This document shows positions 25,151 to 33,932 of a DNA stretch of 64,000 nucleotides, in pieces; positions within the stretch are counted from its first letter, which is position 1; every line of letters begins with the position of its first letter. The translations under genes and the position numbers were made by a program. This DNA is from Pseudomonadota bacterium (GTDB lineage: Bacteria; Pseudomonadota; Gammaproteobacteria; Steroidobacterales; Steroidobacteraceae), in assembly GCA_021805865.1 (NCBI GenBank), contig JAJZDX010000010.1, positions 78,799-142,798 on the forward strand, written 5' to 3'. The notes under the pieces are model-generated. The model saw only the letters and a list, made by a program, of their open reading frames with translations. It made no database searches and had not been told where the DNA came from.

Positions 25151-26444
25151 GGAGGATGCGGCGTCCGACGCATCGCACACCCTGCGGCGCGCCTCGGTAC
25201 TCTCGCTCGGGGCGCTGACCGGCGTCAACCTGCTCAATTATCTCGACCGCTACGTGGTCTCGGCGCTCTTGCCGGCGTTGAAGCGCGCGCCCATGGGGCT
25301 CGACGATCTGCAGCTCGGCACGCTGATGAGCGGCTTTCTCATCGTGTACCTGCTCGCGGCGCCGATTTTCGGGCGCCTGGGCGATCGGGGCTCACGCACC
25401 CGCCCGATCGCCATCGGGGTGTTCCTCTGGAGCCTGGCCACGGGGCTCTCGGGCCTGGCGGGCAACTACCTGCAGCTGCTCGGGGCCCGCGCCGCGGTGG
25501 GGATCGGCGAGGCGGCCTACGGCACGATCGCGCCCTCGCTGCTCGCCGACTACTTCGTGCCACGCACCCGCGGGCGGGCGTTCGCGGTGTTCAACATGGC
25601 GATCCCGGTCGGCGCGGCGCTCGGTTACATCGTCGGGGGCATCATCCTGGCGCATTACGGCTGGCGCGCGGCGTTCTACGTGGCGGGAATTCCCGGGTTG
25701 CTGCTGGCAGTGTGGATCTGGCGCCTGCCCGATCCGCCGCGCGGCTCCGCAGACTCAGATGACGTCTCGATCGCCGCGGGTGCCGGCGTGGCACTGGCCG
25801 TGAAGCCGGGATCCTGGGCCGTCTATCCGCGGCTGCTGCGCCAGCGGCCCTACCTGCTCACCGTGCTCGGCTACGCCGCCTACACCTTCGCCCTTGGCGG
25901 CATGGCGTTCTGGATGCCGACGTTCCTCGAGCAGGTCCGCGGCGTTCCGACTGTCGAGGCCACCGCGGGCTTCGGCGCCATCATCGTCGTCACCGGATTC
26001 CTCGGCACCTTCGTCGGCGGGTGGCTGGGGGACTGGGGGCTGAAGTTCTCCCGCCAGGCCTACCTCTGGATGTCGGCCTGGGCCACTCTGCTGGCGGTGC
26101 CGGCGGCCTATCTGGCGCTCGCCTCGGGCAGGCCCGAGGTGTTCTACAGCGCGCTCGTCGTGGCCGAGCTGCTGCTGTTCATGTCCACCGGTCCGATCAA
26201 CACGGCCATCGTCAACCTGGTCAGCCCCGCGCAGAGGGCCTGCGCCGTGGCGCTCAGCATCTTCGTCATCCATGCGCTGGGGGATGTCATTTCCCCCTCG
26301 ATCATCGGCGGTGTATCGGACATGACCTCGCTCGCAGCGGCGGTCATGATCGTGCCGTTCGCGGTCGCGGTGAGCGGGGTGCTGTGGCTGTTGGCCGCGA
26401 GAGCCGATGCGCAAGCCCTCGCCGGGTCCGGCGCTGCGGCGTAG
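25140..26444 (+). CDS. Spinster-like MFS transporter
   Basis: The 434-residue transporter has twelve predicted helices and the spinster-family signature at helix 1 (LNYLDRYVVSALLP). It also has GIGEAAYGTIAPSLLADYF in helix 4-5 and the motif A variant GRLGDRGSRTRPI. Eukaryotic spinster proteins move lysolipids and sphingosine phosphate; bacterial substrates are mostly unknown. The GTG at 25140 lies within the 3' end of the kinase gene and has GGAG eight bases upstream. Coupling to a membrane sensor kinase suggests regulated transport or signal import, which is inference. Confidence 0.87.
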   Translation: MRAEEDAASDASHTLRRASVLSLGALTGVNLLNYLDRYVVSALLPALKRAPMGLDDLQLGTLMSGFLIVYLLAAPIFGRLGDRGSRTRPIAIGVFLWSLATGLSGLAGNYLQLLGARAAVGIGEAAYGTIAPSLLADYFVPRTRGRAFAVFNMAIPVGAALGYIVGGIILAHYGWRAAFYVAGIPGLLLAVWIWRLPDPPRGSADSDDVSIAAGAGVALAVKPGSWAVYPRLLRQRPYLLTVLGYAAYTFALGGMAFWMPTFLEQVRGVPTVEATAGFGAIIVVTGFLGTFVGGWLGDWGLKFSRQAYLWMSAWATLLAVPAAYLALASGRPEVFYSALVVAELLLFMSTGPINTAIVNLVSPAQRACAVALSIFVIHALGDVISPSIIGGVSDMTSLAAAVMIVPFAVAVSGVLWLLAARADAQALAGSGAAA

Positions 26445-26458
26445 GGGCGGTGGCGGGC

Positions 26459-27274
26459 TCAGCGGGCGACGAACGCCCGCTCGATGACGTAATCGCCGGC
26501 CTCGCCGATGTGCGGCGACATCTGAAAGCCGCGCGCATCGAGCAGGGTGCAGGTGTCGGTGAGCATGGCGGGGCTGCCGCAGAGCATGGCCCGGTCCTCG
26601 GCCGGATCGAGCGGCGGGAGCCCGAGGTCATAGGAGAGCCTTGCGGACTCGATGAGGGTGGTGAGGCGCCCGCGATGGACGTGCGGCTCGCGCGTCACCG
26701 CCGGGTAGTACAGCAGCTTCTTGCGCACCCACTCGCCGAGGAACTCGTGGGATTTGAGCTCCTCGATGCGGTGCTTCACCACGGCGCTCTCGCGAGCCCA
26801 GCGCACTCCGTGCACGAAGACCACCCGCTCGAAGCGCTCGTAGGTCTCGGGGTCCTTGATCACGCTCATGAAGGGCGCCGCGCCGGTGCCGGTGCAGAGC
26901 AGGTACAGACGCTTGCCGGGCTTCAGATCGTGCAGCACCAGGGTGCCGGTCGGTTTGCGGCTGACCAGCACCTCATCGCCCTCGCGGATGTGCTGCAGGC
27001 GCGAGGTCAGCGGGCCGTCGGGCACCTTGATGCTGAGGAATTCCAGGTGTTCCTCGTGGTTGGCGCTGGCGATGCTGTAGGCGCGCAGCAAGGGGCGGGA
27101 GTCCACATGCAGCCCCACCATGACGAATTGCCCGTTCTCGAACCGCAGGCCCGCATCCCGTGTCGTGGTGAACGTGAACTGCGTGTCGGTCCAGTGCCTG
27201 ACCGTGAGAACTCGCTCGCTGCCGAATGCCGCCAAGAGGATCCACCTGTGTGCGGGAATTTCCAGGGCGCGCAT
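26459..27274 (-). CDS. fpr: Ferredoxin/flavodoxin-NADP(+) reductase (Fpr)
   Basis: The 271-residue FNR has the FAD motif RAYSIAS, an NADPH-binding GTGAAPFMSVI segment, and LCGSPAML plus the C-terminal EAGDYVIERAFVAR of bacterial subclass-I Fpr. It exchanges electrons between NADPH and ferredoxin or flavodoxin. The ATG at 27274 lacks a clear ribosome-binding site. A TTG at 27235, preceded by AGGTGG, would give 258 residues, which is the normal family length, so the true start may be there. A [2Fe-2S] ferredoxin that could be its partner is encoded at 54657-54923. Confidence 0.92.
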   Translation of the reverse strand: MRALEIPAHRWILLAAFGSERVLTVRHWTDTQFTFTTTRDAGLRFENGQFVMVGLHVDSRPLLRAYSIASANHEEHLEFLSIKVPDGPLTSRLQHIREGDEVLVSRKPTGTLVLHDLKPGKRLYLLCTGTGAAPFMSVIKDPETYERFERVVFVHGVRWARESAVVKHRIEELKSHEFLGEWVRKKLLYYPAVTREPHVHRGRLTTLIESARLSYDLGLPPLDPAEDRAMLCGSPAMLTDTCTLLDARGFQMSPHIGEAGDYVIERAFVAR

Positions 27275-27330
27275 TCTAGCGGGGCGAGGCCGCCGCCGGG
27301 GCGCTTTTGCGCTATTCCCTCATAATCCTG

Positions 27331-27342
27331 CGGTATATACCG
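27331..27342. promoter_or_regulatory. 12-bp perfect palindrome in the fpr-SDR divergent region
   Basis: CGGTATATACCG lies 57 bp upstream of fpr and 87 bp upstream of the SDR gene. The core GTATATAC resembles operators of HutC-type GntR regulators, but no such regulator is adjacent. Confidence 0.4.
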
Positions 27343-27428
27343 AGGAACTCCGGCGCAGGCAGGAGGCGGTGGCTGATATCATCGGGCGAACGCCGCATTG
27401 CGCGCGCTTCGCTCGGCAGGGGGGACTC

Positions 27429-28280
27429 ATGGGGGAGCCGGACACTTCGGGCGGCCTGCGCGGCCGCACGCTGTTCATCACGGGGGCGAGCCGGGGCATC
27501 GGCCTGGCGATCGCGCTGCGGGCGGCGCGCGACGGGGCGAACGTGGCGGTGGCGGCCAAGACCACCGAGCCGCACCCGAATCTGCCCGGCACGATCCACA
27601 CCGCCGCCGCAGAGATCGAGGCGGCGGGGGGAAAGGCGCTGCCGATCGCGGTCGACGTGCGGGACGACGAGCAGGTCAGATCCGCCATCGAGCGCACGGC
27701 GCAGACCTTCGGCGGAATCGATATTCTGGTGAACAACGCCAGCGCGATCAGCCTGACACCGACGGCCGTGACGGACATGCGCCGGTTCGACCTGATGCAC
27801 GGCATCAATACGCGCGGCACGCTGCTGTGCTCGAAGCTGTGCCTGCCGTATCTCGAGCGAGCGGCCAATCCGCATGTCCTGGTGCTCGCGCCGCCTTTGA
27901 AGCTCGAGCAGCGCTGGTTCGCGCCACATCTGCCGTACTCGCTCGCCAAATTCGGCATGAGCCTGTGTGTGCTCGGCCTCTCCGGGGAGCTGCGGGCCCG
28001 GGGCATCGCGGTCAACGCGCTTTGGCCTCGGACCATCATCGGCACCGCGGCCCTGAAGGTGGCCATGCAGGGCGCGCCTGCGCAGGCGCTGCGCCGTGTC
28101 CGATCCGCGCAGATCGTCGCGGACGCCGCTTATGCCATCTTCAATCGCGACAGCCGAAGCTTCTCGGGCAATTTCTGCATCGATGAGCAGGTGCTGAGGG
28201 AGGAGGGTGTCACCGACTTCTCCGCCTACCGGGACCCCTCGGTGCGGGAGGAGGATCTGCTGACGGACCTGTTTGTCTAG
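27429..28280 (+). CDS. Short-chain dehydrogenase, HSDL2-like
   Basis: The 283-residue Rossmann enzyme has the cofactor motif TGASRGIG, the NNAS motif after IDILV, and the catalytic YSLAK (Y-x3-K). The unusual strand LAPPLKLEQRWF and the downstream VNALWPRTIIGTAAL are typical of the HSDL2/SDR13C group linked to fatty-acid metabolism. The exact substrate is unknown. It lies next to, and converges on, the GntR gene of the leucine locus; both stop codons share one CTAG. The ATG at 27429 has a G-rich sequence upstream. Confidence 0.85.
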   Translation: MGEPDTSGGLRGRTLFITGASRGIGLAIALRAARDGANVAVAAKTTEPHPNLPGTIHTAAAEIEAAGGKALPIAVDVRDDEQVRSAIERTAQTFGGIDILVNNASAISLTPTAVTDMRRFDLMHGINTRGTLLCSKLCLPYLERAANPHVLVLAPPLKLEQRWFAPHLPYSLAKFGMSLCVLGLSGELRARGIAVNALWPRTIIGTAALKVAMQGAPAQALRRVRSAQIVADAAYAIFNRDSRSFSGNFCIDEQVLREEGVTDFSAYRDPSVREEDLLTDLFV

Positions 28281-29005
28281 CCGATCCGGTGTCCGAGCTC
28301 GATGCCGGCGAGCTCGTAGCCTTTCCTGAAGTCCCGGATGTGGCGCGCCATCCACATGCGTGCCGAGTCGGGGTCCTTCCGGCCGACCGCCTCCAGGATC
28401 CGGCGCTGGGCGATGGCGATGCGCGAGCGCGCCTGCTGTACTTGGTCGATCATGTCGCGCAGCGAGGGCTCGAGCAGGTTGATGAGCGGCTCCTGCACCA
28501 GGGCGAAGACCTGGTTGCGGGTAGCCTCGCCCAGGCCGCGGAAGAACTCCGCAGTGTGATGCACGGCCTTCTCGGTGCTGGCGTTCTCGTCATCGAAGTG
28601 CGCGCGCGCCGCTGCGAGCCGTTCGAGATCCGCCTCGGTCCGCTCGCGGGCCGCAATCTCGGCGATGGGCGGCTCGTAGTGCGACAGCGCCTCCCACACC
28701 TCGAGGAAGGTCACATCGTGCAGCGCCAGCGCGCGGCTGACGTCCCGGGCGACTTCCCGATGCCGGGGGCGGCTCACCGTCATGAGCTTCGAGCCCGGAC
28801 GGCGCTCGAGCAGCCCGTTGCTTTCCAGCTCTCGCAGCGCCTCACGCACCGTCGAGCGGTTGACCCCGAGCTGGCGCGCGAGCTCGGTTTCCGGCGGCAG
28901 CCGCTCGCCCTCGCGCAGCGCCCTGCTGAGGATGCGCTCGGTGATGGCGGCGGCGATCTTCCGATAGGCCGGCGCGAGCGCAATCTGGTCGAACTCCACG
29001 CTCAT
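28277..29005 (-). CDS. GntR-family (FadR/FCD-type) regulator, probable repressor of the leucine locus
   Basis: The 242-residue protein has an N-terminal winged helix (YRKIAAAITERILSRALREGERLPPETELARQLGVNRSTVREALRELESNGLLERRPG). An all-helical FCD effector domain follows. It lies 17 bp after the isovaleryl-CoA dehydrogenase gene on the same strand, so it is likely the second gene of that operon and autoregulated. The palindrome at 30227-30241 fits the FCD-type consensus TNGTnnnACNA. The ligand is probably an acyl-CoA or organic acid of the pathway. The ATG at 29005 is favoured over a GTG at 29026 that would overlap the upstream gene. Confidence 0.87.
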   Translation of the reverse strand: MSVEFDQIALAPAYRKIAAAITERILSRALREGERLPPETELARQLGVNRSTVREALRELESNGLLERRPGSKLMTVSRPRHREVARDVSRALALHDVTFLEVWEALSHYEPPIAEIAARERTEADLERLAAARAHFDDENASTEKAVHHTAEFFRGLGEATRNQVFALVQEPLINLLEPSLRDMIDQVQQARSRIAIAQRRILEAVGRKDPDSARMWMARHIRDFRKGYELAGIELGHRIG

Positions 29006-29022
29006 CTTTGACGGGGATCCTG

Positions 29023-30195
29023 TCACGCGGCGCTCTCGAAGAGCTCCCGCCCGATCAGCATGCGGCGGATCTCCTGCGTGCCGGCGCCGATCTCGTAGAG
29101 CTTGGCATCACGCAGCAGCCGTCCGGCCGGGTAATCGTTGATGTAGCCGTTGCCCCCGAGTGCCTGGATGGCCTCGAGCGCGACGCGCGTGGCATTGTCC
29201 GCCGCGAACAGGATGCAGGCGGCGGCATCGCGCCGCTGCACCCGCCCCGCATCGCAGGCGCGCGCGACGGCATACACGAAGGCGCGCGAGGCGCTGAGCG
29301 CGGTATACATGTCGGCGATCTTCGCCTGCATCAGCTCGAACGTTCCGATGGGCTGTCCGAACTGCCTGCGCTCGCGCACGTAGGGCAGGGCGAGGTCGAG
29401 CGCCGCGGCCATCAGGCCGAGCGGCCCTCCCGCGAGCACCACCCGCTCGTAGTCGAGGCCGCTCATCAACACGCGCACGCCGCCGTTCTCCGCTCCCAGG
29501 CGGTTGGCCTGCGCAACGCCGCAGTCCTCGAACACGAGCTCGCACGTGCTCGAGCCGCGCATGCCGAGCTTGTCGAGCTTCTGCGCGGTGGAAAAGCCGG
29601 GCAGGCCCCGCTCCACGATGAAGGCGGTGATGCCGCGTGCGCCGGCGGCAGGGTCGGTTTTGGCGTACACGATGAGGACATCCGCATCCGGACCGTTGGT
29701 GATCCACATCTTGCGTCCGTTCAGAACGTAGCGCTCGCCGCGCTTCTCCGCCCGCAGCTGCATGGAGGTTACGTCCGAGCCGGCCTGCGGCTCGGACATG
29801 GCGAGCGCGCCGACGTGCTCGCCGCTGACGAGCCGCGGGAGGTAACGGTCGCGCTGCTCGTCGGTGCCGTTGAGGCGCAGCTGGTTGACGCAGAGGTTGG
29901 AGTGCGCGCCGTAGGAGAGCCCCACGGCGCCCGAGGCGCGCGAGATCTCCTCCATCGCGATGACGTGCGCCAGGTAGCCGAGGCCGGCGCCGCCCCAGCG
30001 CTCCGGCACCGTGACGCCGAGCAGGCCGAGCAGGCCGAGCTCGGGCCAGAGTGTGCGCGGAAATTCATTGCTGCGGTCGATGCGCTCGGCGAGCGGGGCG
30101 ATGCGCTCGGCGGCGAAACGGCGCACCTGCCGGCGGATTTCCTCGGTCGCCTCATCAAGGCCAAAGCCGCTGTCGATCGAGTCGTGGGCGCTCAT
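29023..30195 (-). CDS. liuA: Isovaleryl-CoA dehydrogenase
   Basis: The 390-residue acyl-CoA dehydrogenase has the N-terminal helical domain, the beta-domain motifs [11 protein letters not shown] and KMWITNG, and the C-terminal [20 protein letters not shown] and [15 protein letters not shown] segment ([35 protein letters not shown] region). The catalytic glutamate is in [12 protein letters not shown], the position specific to isovaleryl-CoA dehydrogenase rather than short-chain enzymes. It oxidises isovaleryl-CoA to 3-methylcrotonyl-CoA in leucine breakdown. It is divergent from the carboxylase genes that use its product and is followed by the GntR regulator. Confidence 0.93.
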   Translation of the reverse strand: MSAHDSIDSGFGLDEATEEIRRQVRRFAAERIAPLAERIDRSNEFPRTLWPELGLLGLLGVTVPERWGGAGLGYLAHVIAMEEISRASGAVGLSYGAHSNLCVNQLRLNGTDEQRDRYLPRLVSGEHVGALAMSEPQAGSDVTSMQLRAEKRGERYVLNGRKMWITNGPDADVLIVYAKTDPAAGARGITAFIVERGLPGFSTAQKLDKLGMRGSSTCELVFEDCGVAQANRLGAENGGVRVLMSGLDYERVVLAGGPLGLMAAALDLALPYVRERRQFGQPIGTFELMQAKIADMYTALSASRAFVYAVARACDAGRVQRRDAAACILFAADNATRVALEAIQALGGNGYINDYPAGRLLRDAKLYEIGAGTQEIRRMLIGRELFESAA

Positions 30196-30199
30196 GAGC

Positions 30200-30229
30200 T
30201 TGTCTTTCAGAGAGGTACGATTGTATGAT
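30200..30229 (+). promoter_or_regulatory. Promoter for the methylcrotonyl-CoA carboxylase genes
   Basis: TTGTCT (30200-30205) and TATGAT (30224-30229) are 18 bp apart. The -10 box overlaps the palindrome. The predicted start near 30236 leaves a leader of about 25 bases before the ATG at 30261. Confidence 0.5.
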
Positions 30230-30241
30230 TGTCGGACAATC
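30227..30241. promoter_or_regulatory. FCD-type GntR operator
   Basis: GATTGTC-G-GACAATC is a perfect 15-bp palindrome. Its core TTGTCGGACAA fits the TNGTnnnACNA pattern of FadR/FCD-subfamily sites. It covers the -10 boxes of both divergent promoters, so one bound dimer could shut down both the liuA-regulator and carboxylase operons. Confidence 0.65.
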
Positions 30242-30256
30242 CGGCTATCGTGACAA
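30228..30256 (-). promoter_or_regulatory. Promoter for the isovaleryl-CoA dehydrogenase-regulator operon
   Basis: On the minus strand TTGTCA (30256-30251) and GACAAT (30233-30228) are separated by 17 bp. The -10 box lies inside the palindrome. The predicted start is near 30221, about 26 bases before the ATG at 30195. Confidence 0.45.
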
Positions 30257-30260
30257 GCCC

Positions 30261-31865
30261 ATGCCCCGCATCGCTACCCGGCTCGATACCCGCTCCCAGG
30301 AATTCATGACCAATGAGCGTGCCATGCGCGCTCTGGCGGATGAGCTCAAGGGCACGGTCGAGCGCGCCGCGCAGGGCGGGACGGCGGCGGCGGTCGACCG
30401 GCACCGAGCCACCGGCAAGCTCACGGCCCGGGAGCGCGTTCAGGCGCTCCTTGACACCGGCAGCCCCTTCCTCGAGCTCTCGCAGCTCGCCGCGCACGAG
30501 CTTTACGGCGGCGGCATCGCCTGCGGCGGAATCGTGACCGGCATCGGCCGGGTGAGCGGCCGGGAGTGTGTGATCGTCGCGAACGATCCCACGGTCAAGG
30601 GCGGCACGTATTACCCCGTGACCGTCAAGAAGCACCTGCGGGCCCAGGAGATCGCGCGCGAGAACCGGCTCCCTTGCCTGTACCTGGTGGAAAGCGGCGG
30701 CGCGTTCCTGCCGGCACAGGATGAGGTGTTCCCCGACCGGGAGCACTTCGGCCGCATCTTCTACAACCAGGCGACGCTCTCGGCGCTCGGCGTGGCCCAG
30801 ATCGCGGTGGTGCACGGCTCGTGCACGGCCGGCGGGGCGTACGTGCCCGCGATGGCGGACGAGAACGTCATCGTACGCAACCAGGGCCGCGTGTTTCTCG
30901 GCGGTCCGCCGCTGGTGAAGGCGGCCACCGGCGAGGACATCGACGCGGAGTCCCTGGGCGGTGCCGAGGTGCACTGCCGGCAATCGGGTGTCTGCGACCA
31001 CTATGCCGAGAACGATACGCATGCGCTCGCGATCGCGCGGCGCATCGTCGCCCGGTTGCGCCCGGGCGCAAACACCGACCCGCCGCTTTCCCCGCGGGAG
31101 CCGCACTACGATCCGCGCGAGCTGTACGGCGCCGTGCCGGCCAGCCTGCGCAAACCCTACGACGTGCGCGAGGTGATCGCTCGCCTCGTCGACGGCTCGG
31201 AGCTGGAGGAATTCAAGGAACTCTACGGCACGACGCTGGTGTGCGGCTTCGCTCACCTCTTCGGTTACCCGGTCGGCATCCTCGCCAACAACGGCATCCT
31301 GTTCTCCGAAAGCGCGCTCAAGGGCGCGCACTTCATCGAGCTGTGCGCGCGCGAGCGCATTCCACTGCTGTTCCTGCAGAACATCACCGGGTTCATGGTG
31401 GGAGCAAAGGCCGAGGCCGGCGGCATCGCCCGCGACGGAGCCAAGCTCGTGACGGCGGTTGCGTGCGCGAGGGTTCCGAAGATCACGATCATCATCGGCG
31501 GCAGCTACGGCGCCGGCAATTACGCGATGTGCGGCCGGGCGTACTCGCCGCGTTTCCTCTTTCAGTGGCCGAACGCGCGTACCTCGGTCATGGGGGGCGA
31601 GCAGGCCGCGAGCGTTCTCGCCACCGTCAAGCGCAGCCAGATCGAGGCGGGCGGGGGCAGCTGGGCGGCCGGGGAGGAGCAAGCCTTCAAGCAGCCGATC
31701 CGGGAGCAGTACGAGCGCCAGGGGCACCCGTACTACGCCTCGGCCCGGCTCTGGGACGACGGGGTGATCGACCCGCTTCAGACGCGACGGATTCTGGGAT
31801 TGTCTCTCGCCGCGGTGCGCAATGCGCCGCACGAGGAGACCCGTTTCGGCCTCTTTCGGATGTAG
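30261..31865 (+). CDS. liuB: 3-Methylcrotonyl-CoA carboxylase, carboxyltransferase (beta) subunit
   Basis: The 534-residue protein matches the family length. It contains the two crotonase-fold carboxyltransferase domains with [47 protein letters not shown] and [11 protein letters not shown]. These are diagnostic of methylcrotonyl- rather than propionyl-CoA carboxylase beta subunits. It transfers the carboxyl group from biotin to 3-methylcrotonyl-CoA. An ATG at 30225 would place the start upstream of the predicted transcript start, so 30261 is used. The biotin subunit begins 5 bp after its stop. No methylglutaconyl-CoA hydratase gene lies between them, unlike many liu operons. Confidence 0.94.
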   Translation: MPRIATRLDTRSQEFMTNERAMRALADELKGTVERAAQGGTAAAVDRHRATGKLTARERVQALLDTGSPFLELSQLAAHELYGGGIACGGIVTGIGRVSGRECVIVANDPTVKGGTYYPVTVKKHLRAQEIARENRLPCLYLVESGGAFLPAQDEVFPDREHFGRIFYNQATLSALGVAQIAVVHGSCTAGGAYVPAMADENVIVRNQGRVFLGGPPLVKAATGEDIDAESLGGAEVHCRQSGVCDHYAENDTHALAIARRIVARLRPGANTDPPLSPREPHYDPRELYGAVPASLRKPYDVREVIARLVDGSELEEFKELYGTTLVCGFAHLFGYPVGILANNGILFSESALKGAHFIELCARERIPLLFLQNITGFMVGAKAEAGGIARDGAKLVTAVACARVPKITIIIGGSYGAGNYAMCGRAYSPRFLFQWPNARTSVMGGEQAASVLATVKRSQIEAGGGSWAAGEEQAFKQPIREQYERQGHPYYASARLWDDGVIDPLQTRRILGLSLAAVRNAPHEETRFGLFRM

Positions 31866-31870
31866 GCGTC

Positions 31871-33871
31871 ATGATCCAACGCCTCCTCGTGGCCAATCGC
31901 GGCGAGATCGCCTGCCGCATCCTGCGTACCGCCCGGCGGATGGGCATCCACACCATCGCGGTGTATTCCGATGCCGACAGGGGAGCGCGCCATGTGCGCG
32001 AGGCCGACCAGGCCGTGCGCATCGGCCCGCCGCCGGCGAGCGCCAGCTATCTTGACATCGCCGCCATCCTGAGCGCCGCCCGCGCCACGGCGGCCGAGGC
32101 GATTCACCCGGGCTACGGGTTCCTGTCGGAAAACGCCCGCTTCGCGCGCGCCTGCCGGGATGCGGGAATGATTTTCGTGGGCCCAACGCCCGCGGCCATC
32201 GAGGCCATGGGCGTCAAGAGCCTCGCCAAGGCCCGGGTGCGCGCCCTCGGCGTGCCGGTGCTGCCCGGCTACGAGGGCGAGCGGCAGGACATCGAGCACC
32301 TTGCGGCGCAGGCGCTCTCGGCGGGCCTGCCGCTCATGGTCAAGCCGGCCGCCGGCGGCGGCGGCAAGGGCATGCGCGTGGTGCGCTCCCGGGAGGAGGT
32401 GCGGGAGGCGCTGGAGTCGGCGAGGCGGCAGGCCGAGAGCAGCTTCGGCGACGGCACACTGCTCCTGGAGCGTTACCTTCCCGAGCCGCGCCACATCGAG
32501 GTGCAGGTGTTCGCCGACCAGCAGGGCAATTGCGTTCACCTCGGCGATCGAGACTGCTCGGTGCAGCGTCGCCATCAGAAGCTGATCGAGGAGGCCCCGG
32601 CTGCGGGCCTGGCGGATGAGCTGCGCGAGCGGCTGCGCCGCTCGGCCATCGAAGTGGCGCGCGACATTCACTACACGGGCGCCGGTACGGTGGAGTTCCT
32701 CTTCGATGGCCGCGAGTTCTATTTCATGGAGATGAACACGCGGCTTCAGGTCGAGCACACCGTCACCGAGGCGGTGACGGGCCTTGACCTGGTGGAGTGG
32801 CAGTTGCGCATCGCCGCAGGAGAGCCCCTGCCGCTTGCGCAGTCGCAGATCGGGATCAGCGGGCACGCCATCGAGGCCCGGGTGTGCGCCGAGGATCCGT
32901 GGCGGGAGTTCCTGCCGAGCGCCGGGGTGTTGCGGCGGGCCGAGTGGCCGCAGGGCGAGGGGTTGCGCGTTGACGCGGGGTTCGCCGAAGGAGACACCGT
33001 GCCGGCGGTCTATGACTCGCTGCTCGGCAAGGTGATCGCCTGGGCGCCGCAGCGCGAGCGTGCCGCGCACCTGCTGGGGCAGGCCTTGGAACGGACATGC
33101 CTTGCGGGAGTCCACACCAACGAGCGCTGGCTCAGCCGGATACTGCGCTCGAGAGTGTTCCTCGAGGCCCGTCATAGTGTGGCGCTGCTCGGCCGGTGCG
33201 GCGAGGAGTTCTCCGCGCCGGTGCAGGCGGATGATGCAGTCATGGCGCTCGCGGCGCTGGCCGTGCAGGGCGCGGCGGGCCGGCATGCGAACCCCTGGAC
33301 CGTGGCCGATGGATTCTCTCCCAATCTGCCGGCGGAGGTCTCCGTCACATTGTCATCAGGCGGATGCGAGCGCAAGGTCACGCTGCGGTTCGAGCAGGGC
33401 GCGCCGCGCGCGGCGATTGCCGGTGCGCAGGATTGCGAGCGCCCGGGCGGTTCCATGGAGGTGGCCGATGTCAGGTTGGAGGACGGCGCGATCCTCGCGC
33501 AGCTGCAGGGGAGTTGGCGGCAGGCGCGGTATTTCCGCGACGGATCGCGCCTGCACCTCTGGGAGGGCGGGGCGCATCACGAGCTCCAGGTCGTGGATCC
33601 GCGCGTGCGTGAGTTCAACGCCGCCACCGCGACCGGCGGCCTCACGACCCCGCTCCCCGGGGTCGTCTCGGCGGTGGCGGTCGAGGCGGGACAGAAGGTG
33701 AGCGCGGGAGAGCTGCTGATGGTCATCGAGGCGATGAAAATGGAGCACGGGATCACCGCTCCCTTCGACGGCGTCGTCGCGGCCGTTCATTTCTCGCGGG
33801 GCGATCGCGTGCCGGAGGGCAGCGAGCTGCTGTCGTTGTCGCGGAGCGCGGACGACCCGGCTCGAATTTAG
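31871..33871 (+). CDS. liuD: 3-Methylcrotonyl-CoA carboxylase, biotin-containing (alpha) subunit
   Basis: The 666-residue protein has an N-terminal biotin carboxylase domain (LLVANRGEIACRIL, IHPGYGFLSENA, ATP-binding KPAAGGGGKGM, catalytic EMNTRLQVEHTVTE). A less conserved BT-like linker and a C-terminal biotinyl domain with the EAMKMEH motif follow; the lysine there carries biotin. It carboxylates biotin with bicarbonate and ATP and forms an alpha6/beta6 complex with the beta subunit encoded just upstream. It ends the operon; 61 bp separate it from an unrelated membrane gene. Confidence 0.94.
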   Translation: MIQRLLVANRGEIACRILRTARRMGIHTIAVYSDADRGARHVREADQAVRIGPPPASASYLDIAAILSAARATAAEAIHPGYGFLSENARFARACRDAGMIFVGPTPAAIEAMGVKSLAKARVRALGVPVLPGYEGERQDIEHLAAQALSAGLPLMVKPAAGGGGKGMRVVRSREEVREALESARRQAESSFGDGTLLLERYLPEPRHIEVQVFADQQGNCVHLGDRDCSVQRRHQKLIEEAPAAGLADELRERLRRSAIEVARDIHYTGAGTVEFLFDGREFYFMEMNTRLQVEHTVTEAVTGLDLVEWQLRIAAGEPLPLAQSQIGISGHAIEARVCAEDPWREFLPSAGVLRRAEWPQGEGLRVDAGFAEGDTVPAVYDSLLGKVIAWAPQRERAAHLLGQALERTCLAGVHTNERWLSRILRSRVFLEARHSVALLGRCGEEFSAPVQADDAVMALAALAVQGAAGRHANPWTVADGFSPNLPAEVSVTLSSGGCERKVTLRFEQGAPRAAIAGAQDCERPGGSMEVADVRLEDGAILAQLQGSWRQARYFRDGSRLHLWEGGAHHELQVVDPRVREFNAATATGGLTTPLPGVVSAVAVEAGQKVSAGELLMVIEAMKMEHGITAPFDGVVAAVHFSRGDRVPEGSELLSLSRSADDPARI

Positions 33872-33932
33872 GCTCCGTTCAGCTTCCCCAAGGAACAATG
33901 CCGGCACCCAGAGGTGAGGGGAGCTCAAATCC

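Noticed and set aside
30225..30260. Upstream ATG at 30225 as the start of the methylcrotonyl-CoA carboxylase beta gene.
   Set aside because: It would lie within the -10 region and operator, upstream of the predicted transcript start; 30261 gives the family-typical length.
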